A stretch of DNA of 64,000 nt, from assembly GCA_018292915.2 (NCBI GenBank), contig JACVVK020000060.1, positions 1,007,501 through 1,071,500 of the forward strand, read 5' to 3'. Numbering within the stretch: position 1 is the first letter of the stretch; each line of letters starts with the position of its first letter. The notes beneath the pieces are model-generated. The model saw only the letters and a program-made list of their open reading frames with translations, was not told the DNA's origin and did not search any database. Shown piece after piece: positions 19,486-29,801 of the stretch. The position numbers were made by a program, and so were the translations under genes. This stretch comes from Batillaria attramentaria (taxonomy: Eukaryota > Mollusca > Gastropoda > Batillariidae).

Positions 19486-19491
19486 AATAAA
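19486..19491 (+). terminator. Candidate poly(A) signal downstream of KAZ2
   Basis: AATAAA occurs 560 bp after the stop in CCACTGAATAAAGCAG. The following TTGTTATTGTCATTGTC resembles LINE tails in the window, so it may belong to an inserted element rather than to KAZ2. Confidence 0.4.
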
Positions 19492-19872
19492 GCAGTTGTT
19501 ATTGTCATTGTCTTCTCTCTCTCTGTTTGTTCGTGTCCGTATGTCTGCCAGTCTGTCTCTCGGCCTTGCAGTGTCGTGCCAGAGCAGACTAAGGTCCGTT
19601 GTATATACTTTCGGAAAGCCATAGGACTGACACTCGATCATTCTTTAATACAACACGGCATACATGGCAAAGCGACAGAACTTTGTGAGGAAGGTTTAAT
19701 ATTGGACCCTTTCGTTTGCGGGCCGTCCGCAGTACGTCCACATACAGTCCATCAATATTTCTCGACCAGCGAACACATCCATCTGGACACCCTCAGAGCT
19801 AGATAAAAGGTTATATACATCTGTTTGCATGTGGTTTTCGATTGCAGTCCATCGTTAGGACGTATCACCAAG

Positions 19873-19985
19873 TCAGACCTTGGCAGCCTTTAGCTTGACC
19901 ACTGGGTTCTCAATGTCCGCTTTACTCTGAACCAGTTGAAGCTCCATGTCTGCCATGCTCGGTTTCTGGCCTGCTGCAGTGTTGC
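19873..19985 (-). CDS. PDXK: PDXK exon 10 and stop
   Basis: It encodes [37 protein letters not shown] and TGA (19875-19873). The LVQSK-DIExP block is the standard C-terminal end of animal pyridoxal kinases. Confidence 0.94.
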
Positions 19986-22418
19986 CTTTGGAAAGAAAAA
20001 AAAAAGTACATATCATGTATGTCAAAGGACGATGCATGCAAGAAAGTGTATTACTTAGGTATCATGATACGAAGGACAACGACAAGCACAAGAAAAGGGT
20101 GAGACAGCTGTCCAAGTCGCCATCCTCTCCACCACCCCAGGCAACTTTGATCATTATTAACTTTGGAGGCTCACAAATCGCAGTCACAGCCCAACACAGG
20201 CTGGCAACAAGCAGAAAGAAACCGAAGCGCACAGCGTCTGCCCCAAGTCTTGTATGAGGGCTGAATAGGAGAGCTTCGGGCCACGGTAGTTCTGCACGTT
20301 CGCACGGCCGATAAACGTCAGTGTGCTGCGTTTAGAGCGCTACTAATCGCAAGATGTTTCGAGCGTAATGGCCCGGTCACACACACGGCAGTTCCAAAAC
20401 GCAGCTGTCTCATGTGAAGCCTAGACGGTGGGCCTTTAACCTTGACAACAGCAATAATAATAATAATAATAATGATAATAATAATAACCGGCCCCCGTAG
20501 TGTAGTGGTTAGCACTTCGGACCATGGACCGGGAGACCCGGGTTCGAATCCCAGCCGAGGCAAGCAAGATTCTACCCAGAGCGGGTGTGCTATGGACCCA
20601 ATGGGGAGGCTGTTGCCACACAGCCGAGATTCACCCACTTCACGGGTGCGACTTTGGGGGTGCTTCCCTTGGTATGACACGTCTTATGATGTGGATGATT
20701 ACACGGCCGGCACCGCAATACTGTCGCACGCACCAGAGTGAATAGCAGGGTGGAGGTTTGCACACAAAGTAGCGCTTAACGGCAGCAGGCTTTCACTGCT
20801 TCGTCCTCCAGCCCTGCGGCGCCGTGAGCATTTCAGCAGAGATGGATATGTGCGCCGAGGAGAAGTCTACCATACCATACCATACCATAGTTCCCGGGCC
20901 TGGTGAACGCGGGGATATTTATGACAGGAAGCGTGGAATGCGGCCCTGTCCCGCAGTCCCTAACCACATGGACCTCCATAGCATCATCTTACCATCATCC
21001 TCATCTCCATCCTCATTCATAATATAAAAAAAAATGCCCCAGCTTCCGAACCCTCCGTGGGTTCCACCCATTACCTGAGAGGAACACCACTGGAACTGGC
21101 AAAAGAGCTGGGGCAGGCAAAAAAAATATTGTATTTGTAGAGCACGTTTCTTTAAATACAACTCAATGCGCCGATCACTCACCGACACTCACGCTCATTT
21201 TACAAAAGATGGACAGACATACGCTGGTGAAACTGACGAGTTACAGAGGACATTACTGGAGCTGGTTATTTGTGCGCGCAAGCATCAAAGACTAATTCGC
21301 GGCTGAGGAAATGACTGGAAGCTTTTGCAAAAAGAGAGACGTTTTAAGACAGTGTGGGGCGCATTTTCTGAGATTTGCAGGCAGAGAATTCCAAAAGGTT
21401 GGAGGTTGTCTTACATGTCCCGATTTGTAGACTTTTAGGCTAACAGACTGTTCTGAGCTGTGTGGGTGTTGTGTCGCATCGCACCAGTAAGAGTAAAACA
21501 CATGCCCAAACACATGTACAGAGTCGCTTGCGTTCAGCTGACTGAAGCCAAAAAGCAGTAGCCGGTGACAGTGTCGTACACGACACTCGACCTTGTAGCT
21601 CCAGACGGCTGAGTTTTCCTCCTTTGCACGGCCACCGAACGTCAGTGTGTTGCATTCTGAGCTCTACTTATATCTAAGATAGGCTGTTTCGAACGCACGG
21701 CCGCAGTCACAAGCGGCAACTGTTCCAAAACAGAAAAGTCTCCCTGAATATAAGCCAGATAGCAAACGCGTTTTTAACAGTTTACATTTTGCGACATGCC
21801 TCCGGTGAAGCATCGCTTGCAGGAACCACGAAACTAATCACTTGTACTTGAATAAAACTCAAGCACTGTCACGTACCTCTAGCGTAATCCAGGGTTCTCG
21901 CCATCACAGCCTGCACAGTGGCAACCGTCTTCTCAAACGCGTCCTGGAAAATGGAAACGATCAGTAACATGGTGTGTTTCCAACGTCAGTTGGTAGAAGA
22001 ACGATGGATTCGATAAACACTTAGGTCTTTTTAACATCTCACGGCAAATTTCTTTAGTTTAAAATACCGCGGAGGTGATCGATATAGAACATTTTGATTG
22101 TCAAATGAAACATTCAAACAGCGACAGGTGCGCAAAATGCCGCAAATCACACGTCTGAAGGGGAGACAACCGCTAGTCAAACACACCAGATCACATCATG
22201 GACGTTGATGTTTCGAGCTCTTACACGCTTGTGTCTGAAACTCCAACTGTACGTCAAAATTTACTAGTACTAGTGCTGGTACACTTGTATTTACCTACCC
22301 ACGTGCATACGACGTTATGGGTAAAAAAAAACCCAAAACAAACCCCAACCAACCAACCAACAAACAGCAACAACAACAACAAACAAAAACAAAACAAAAC
22401 AAACAACAACAACAAACG

Positions 22419-22464
<46 letters not shown>

Positions 22465-25400
22465 AACCCAACAACACAACAACAAACAACAACAACAAAC
22501 AGTCCAACGGAAATGACGTAATTATTTGCTCTGGTCCACTTTGACAATGAGCAGACAGACATTACCAACCTTGAGTTGCCTGTCCTTTTGCAGCCAGATG
22601 AGCAGTGAGCATGCGAATAGGTCACCTGTTCCTACAAAAGTGGCGTCGACTGATGGGATGGCTAATCGGTACACCTCCCGAGCACCATCTGATCACGAAA
22701 ACATCATCAGAACTATTGATTCTGGAAAAACAATATGCCTGAAGGCGTGCAGTTATACGCTGGCACGCAAAATAAACTTGACAAACTAGTTTTTGGCAGC
22801 GTATGCAAGAAAACGACCAGAAGCTTCCCTATTTTACCCAGTCACGGGACGCACGCACCATATATTCAATTTTCCGACATTCACGGTTTCCGGCTGAGTC
22901 TGGGTATAATAAATAAATTTTTGTACGGCAATGACAGCAATGTAATCGCCTTTCCAAAACAACAACAACAACAACAACAACAACAATAGTTGGGATTACT
23001 TTTATTTGTGGCAATGCCACGCTCTGATGAACTTGAGCAGCAACTCGAAATTTTCTGTGAGCGTCTTTGTTTTGGGCACCGCACGCAAGAATATGGCCAA
23101 ACAGGCAAATATGTTCGCAGAGTTGATCACGAAAGACACGTTATGGGTTTTGACGACAAGGTACAAAGTCACCTGACAACAAGTTCACGTCTGAATTTGT
23201 GCAATTTTTTCAGTGTTATTGTACGGGGAGCCAGGGTGGCCGAATGGTAGAGCGTTGGACTTTCAATGCTCGGGTCGTGAGTTCGAATCCCGGCTGGGGC
23301 CAAATATTTGTGCTGGACTTTTTCTCGCTGCCCCGTCTTTGATATGTGGTGGAAAAGGACATGAAACTCCCAAACACCCTCCCCACCCACCCAGTGTTAT
23401 TGTACTGTCCATGTGTTTCTATCCTATCCTTTGTGCAGTTGTATAACATATTCACAGCATTCACGTTAGCTCTCATTCTCTGTATTTCCTGCATTTTCCT
23501 GGGGGTGAGCGGTGGTCTAATGGGTGCCGGATTTAGCCACCGCGCTATTGAACGGCCGTCACCAATGCCATGGCGATGAAGCGTGGGTTCGAGTCCAGGT
23601 CGAGCTTGTGATATGTGATACCGGTTTTTCCTGGCTACCGGGCTGCTCATCGGGGGTTTCTCTCCAGGTTATCCGGCTTTCCTCTCCCAGCAAAATTGTA
23701 AAAAATATGATAGGTATTGGGTGGCGCTGCACCGCGGCGACGCGCTTCCCCAGGGGGAAGCAGCCCGAAGTTCCCGAAAGGGATAAAAAAAGAAGTAAAA
23801 GTATATATATATATATAAAAAAACCAGAAGGGGCCATAGGACTTTGACTTTGATTTTGACTTTGACTAAATTACGCTAACGCGACGTAAACTGTGGCCAG
23901 AGTTATGTGCAGTGACCATTCCAGACGTAAGTAATCCATACCTGATTCAGTGCTAGCCAAGGCTACTAGCGTGCCAGGCTGTCCTAAGTCGGAGCTGCTT
24001 AGCACGACAGTCTTTACGCCTTTTTCATGCAGCCGCCCCATTGCAGCCAGCGCTTCGTCTTCACTTCCCACTTTGCTCTCAGTCAACAACCTGGGGACGA
24101 AGTAACACAAAGTGTGCATTCAGTCGTAATGTGGCAGTTGAAAGTCTGACAAGGAAACGGGTCATATGATGTCTACAGTTGCCAAAGAAAACGAGATTCG
24201 TGTAACTGATTGATTTATTTATTCATTTATCGGCATTCATTTCGGGACACGTGAAGGGACTCAAGGGATTTGAGGACTCGCGCAAGGGACACAAGAAGGA
24301 CTCACGCAAGGGACACTAGGACTCACGCAAGAGACACAAGGACTTGCTCAAGTGACACAAGAAAGACTCACTCAATGGACGTAAGAAGGACCCACTCAAG
24401 AGTCCCAAGGACTCCCTCAAGAGACACAAGGACCCACTCAAGAGTCCCAAGGACTCCCTCAAGAGACACAAGAAGGACTCACTCAAGGGACGTTAGAAGG
24501 ACCCACTCAAGGGTCAGGACTGACTCAAGGGACACAAGAAAGTCTCACGCACGGGACATTAAAAAGACCCACTCACGGGACACAAGAAGGACTCACTCAA
24601 GGGATTTAAGAGAGACTCACGCGAGGGAAACAAGGACTCATGCAAAAGACACAGGAAGGACTCACGCAGGGGACACAAGAAGGACCCACTCATGGGACAC
24701 AAGAGGGACTCACTCAAGTTCGAACTGATTTGGAGTCAGGATATCTGCCTGAGACACGACAAGGTTCCTGTAGGGTTCCACAAGGTCGGCAGGAACGTAC
24801 TGGAACCATCAAAATATCAAGCAGTAAAACAACAAAAAAACAACCCCCCCCAAAAAAAAAAACCCAACAACAAAAAACAAAACAAAAACAAAACAAAACA
24901 AAACAAAACAAAACAAAACAAAACAAAACAAAACAAAACAAAACGTCTAACAGCCAACGTCATTCACTCTATGAATGTTTTGTCTCTCTTCAGCGATAAG
25001 TTAGTTCATCAGCTGTGAAAAGCGTTGCGTGATTTAACTGGGTCTTCGTCTAAATATCGTGCGATTGTCCTTGGCACGTGAAGTTGCTGACAACAACAAA
25101 AAAAGCTAACAACAACAACAACAACAACAACAGTCTTCTGTTCCTTACCAAATGACCCCCGTCACCCATGACTGGATCGCAAACTGAAATAATCGAAAGG
25201 GAAAGCATGGGGTCGTGAGTATACAGACAGATGTTACAATACATGCATACATAATGTTCCGAGCGACGTTTCTGCCGTCATGTGGTATAAATGCTTATCA
25301 GATCCTTGGCAAAGGCTAAACAAGTGGAAGTGATCGCAGACGTAGAGTCAGTGGGAGTAAACTCACACAAAAAGAAACAAAGAAAGAGAAAACCCAAGGG

Positions 25401-27515
25401 GAAAAACAAAACAAAAATAACAAACAAAAATCGAGACCACCCACCCACCCTTCCAACCCCCCCCCCCCCACACACACACAAACCCAACCAAAAAAACCCA
25501 AAAAACCCCACAAACAAACAAAAAACAAAACAAACAAAACCAAAAGAAACAAACAACCCCCGAAAAAACAAAAACAAAAACAAAAAACAACAACAACAAC
25601 AAACAAACAAACAAACAAACAAAAAAACAACAACAACAAAAACCAACCAACCAACCAACCAACCAACCAACCACAACAACAACAACAGCAACAACAACAA
25701 CAACAACAAAAACAACAACAAGAAAAAACGAAAAGCAACAAAACAAAAACAACAACAAAAAATGCCAAAAACAAACAACAGCAAACGATTCGCTCGCAGT
25801 ATAGTTTAATAGGTCAACAAGTCAGCTCACCATAAGTCAGATGCGGGTTCTTGTCTTTGAGTTCCTTCACCACATCGACCACCTTCTCGAGGAATGACCT
25901 TGACCCGATATAGCCTGCACACAATCTGATGCGTCAGACTCGGGGTGTGGTGGGTGGGGTGGGGTGGGGGGTGGGGGGAATTACGCACATTCACGTGCGC
26001 ACGTACGCACGCAGCCAAGCACGCAAGCACGCACACACTCTCTCTTCCTCTCTCTCTTTAAAAACCCTATTCCACTCACAAAACGAGTGAGTCTATCAAA
26101 CAAAGAAACAAACAACATCAACTACATCAACTACAACAACAAAACCCAATACGAAAAACTAGAAAGGCAAAAGCCTCCATGGCTCCCTTGTGACAGGGGT
26201 CAAGGTCATTCAAAAGAGTATGTTTGTAAAAATCTTAGCACTATCTATCATCAAGCCAAGTAAGTTGTCTCTGGTGTTCTTAGTTCCTGGCAATATTTCA
26301 CTTTTTTCCCCCAAAATTGACTATATGGCCTTGACCTTGGGTCAAGGTCATTCAAATAAGATATCAATGTCTATCATTACACCAAGTTGGATGACTCTAG
26401 TATTTGTAGTTTCTCCAAAAACAGTAGTATTGAAATTCACAACAGACAGCTTTAATGACCTTGACCTTGAGTCAAGGTCATTTAAAGTGGTATGGATATA
26501 TAGGTCTTATCCACGTCTATTAGCATGCCAAGTTTGGCGCCTCTGCTGTTTGTTATTTCTGAGAAAATCCCAATGTTACGGTTTCACAGAAATAGCTTGT
26601 ACGGCCTTGACCTTGACACAAGGCTATTGAATACATGTATATCTGTAAAGTTCTTATCAATGTCTATCACCATGTAAAGTTTAAAACCTCTGGTTTATGT
26701 AGATTCCAAGAAAATGCCCATGCAAAATTTTAAAACAGACAGCTTTAGTGACCTTGACCTTTAGTCAAGGTCATTCAACATGATATATTTTTAAAGGTCT
26801 TACGGCTGCCTATAGGTATGCCAAATTTGGTGCCTCTGCTTTTTGTAGATTCTGAGAAAATGCCCATGTTAAGGTTTACTGTGGAAATGCGGAAAATAGC
26901 TTTATAGCCTTGACCTTGACACAAGGCCATTGAATACATGTACATTTGTAAAGTTCTTATCAATGTCTATCATCATGCAAAGTTTAAAACCTCCCGTTTT
27001 TGTAGATTCCAAGAAAATGCCAATACAAAATTGCCAAACAAACAGCTTTAGTGACCTTGACCTTGAGTCAAGGTCATTCAAAATGATATAATTTGAAAGG
27101 TCTTATGGTTGTCTATCAGCATGCCAAGTTTGGTGTCTGTGCTGTTTGTAAATTCTGAGAAAATGCCAATGTTAAGGTTTTCTACGGAAATGCGGAAAAT
27201 AGCTTGTCTGGCCTTGACCTTCAAACAAGGCCATTAAATACATGTAAATCTGTAAAGTTCTTATCAATGTCTATCATCATGCAAAGTTGAAAACCTCTGG
27301 TATTTGTAGACTCCAAGAAAATGCCAATGTAAAATTTTCAAACAGACAGCTTTAGTGACCTTGACCTTGAGTCAAGGTCATTCATAATGATCTATTTTGA
27401 AAGGTCTTATGGCTGTCTATCGGCATGCCAGGTTTGGTGACTCTGCTGTTTGTAGATTCTTAGAAAATGCCTATGTTAAGGTTTACTGCGGACACACAGA
27501 CAGACAGACAGACAG

Positions 27516-27548
<33 letters not shown>

Positions 27549-29706
27549 GACGACGGAGGGTTATAACATAGACTCCCATTGTTACACAAGGGAGCCAAAA
27601 ATAGAAACCAAACAAAACAAGAAATGGAAAATAAATCAACAACAACAACAAAACCAAACAAACGAACAAACAATCGATCAATAGCCTGTACCACCACGAC
27701 CACCACCACCAAAACAAACAAACAAACAAACAAACAAACAAACAAACAAACAAACAAACAAACAAGGGACTGAACCTGCAATGCCTAGGCTCATGGCGCA
27801 CAAACATCGAACACGGCATTTTCCCGTGTTCCTCGTGTGACATACGGCTACAACTTAACACGCCTTTGCTCTCATTAAAAAAAAAAGTGTTCGGTGTTTG
27901 TTCGGACTAAAACGTCTCCCGTGTGACATGTAGCCTAAAGAGCCCTACCCGTGAGGACATGTGAAAAGTTGAGAAGGTTGTTCGTTCTCAGACCAGACAC
28001 GAGGTCAGCAAGATCAGCATCGTTCAGAACTTGACCCTTGAAATGACCATACTCTGCACACAGAAACACACAGGGTGGGTTGGGTGTCTGGGGGTTTAAC
28101 ATCCTTTTCCACCACATAGGGTGATATCAAAGACAGGGCAACGAGGAAAAAGCCAGCAAAATATTTGGCCCCAGCCGGGATACGAACTCACGACCCGAGC
28201 ATTAGAAGTCCAACGCTCTACCATTCGACCACCCCCTGCTCCCCCCCCCCCGAAACACACAGAAAAGGCTAGGGGTGTGTGCTAGGCAGTTTAACGTCCT
28301 TTTCCACCATACATGGGTGATATCAACGATGGGTCAACGAGAGAGGGGCCAGCACAAATATTTTGGCCCCAGCTTGGATTCGAAGTCACGACTAAAAAAA
28401 AAAAAAAAAAGACCAACGCTCTACCGTTCGGTTATCCCGGCTTCTCACAGAAGAGGCTATAGAAACGCACCTGAAACGCAGGACATTTATTAAAGGCCAG
28501 TATCCGTACTATTTTATGCTAATAAGTCGGTCTGAGCTCTTTGGTAGCGTCTGCTATCATATCACTATAGACACCTGCACAGTGACAGCATTTCACAGGT
28601 CACAATTTTATGCTAATAAGTCGTTCTGAGCTCTTTGGTAGTGTCTACCATCATATCACTATAGACACCTGCACAGTGACAGCATTTCACAGGCTGGCAC
28701 TGAGCCAGCAGAAGGCCTCAGACGACGAGCTGTATAGTCTTGCCCCTGTCGAGTACAATTTTAATTTTCGCTCGCACAACTTGCCGACGGCAGTGTGTTG
28801 CATTCTGAGCTGTACTTCTCACGAAGACAGACTATTTCGAGCATCCCGATTGTTCGGCATGTTCCTTCCCCCACCGTGACCTGACAGCATCTTTAGCTTC
28901 TTGAAATAGTCAAATCTGTTCTATGAAATTTAGACACCTCAAATAATCATGTTGTCTTGTGCATGTGTCTTAGTAGTGGGATGCTAGGCACCACCAAAAC
29001 AGATAAGAACGACCCGCGAGCCTAAACATCTTAAAATTAGGAGCTGTAAGTAAAATAGAGGGTTTTCAGATTGTACAATGCGGGCTGTATACGTTCTTGT
29101 AAAAGAAGGACAACAAAGAAATATAGAAAGAAGAGGAAAAGACAATGAAACAGACGCAAAACGCAGTGGCTTGTGACTCAAGCCACCAGATAAATGGACG
29201 CGTGCGTAAGTAAAATAGAGGATAATCAGATTGTACAATGCGGGCAGTATACGTTCTTGTAAAAGAAGCAAAGAAAGAAAATCAATATAGAAAGAGAATG
29301 GCTCGAGTGAAACAGTCACAAAAACGCAGTGGCTTTTGACTCAAGCCACGAGATGAAATGGAGGCGCGCGTGCCGGACAGATGGCACGCGCGAGCTTTCG
29401 CTGGTTGTTGGACGAAGTATTCAGTGCCGGCTGAACCTACCTGTGTGGTTGGAAAACTGGACCGTATTTATAGGAGACACGTCAAATCCATGTACCTGTA
29501 AAAACAAAACAAAACAAAACCCAAGATTAGATCGTGCACTGAGGTGAAGTTTTCTTATTTTGTGTCAGTATCTGTGGGAAATCCACAACTGACGACGGAA
29601 GGTGTGTGCGTGCGTGCGTGCTATGCGTACGTGCGCGCGCGCGCGCGTGTGTGTGTCACACTTGGGGGGGGGGGGGGGGCGTCAACTATGATAAGTGTGT
29701 GTGTGT

Positions 29707-29737
<31 letters not shown>

Positions 29738-29768
29738 ACGGTGTGTGTCAGTGTGTGCCAGTGTGCCG

Positions 29769-29801
<33 letters not shown>

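Noticed and set aside
20488..20560. Functional tRNA gene
   Set aside because: A and B boxes are good, but the acceptor stem ends do not pair and a SINE body follows. The SINE-1 and SINE-2 heads were rejected for the same reason.
25278..25809. Leu/Phe/Cys/Val-rich 'membrane proteins' on the minus strand and Asn/Lys/Thr-rich frames on the plus strand
   Set aside because: The stretch is CAA/ACC low-complexity sequence in a PDXK intron. The hydrophobic look comes from TTG/TTT codons.
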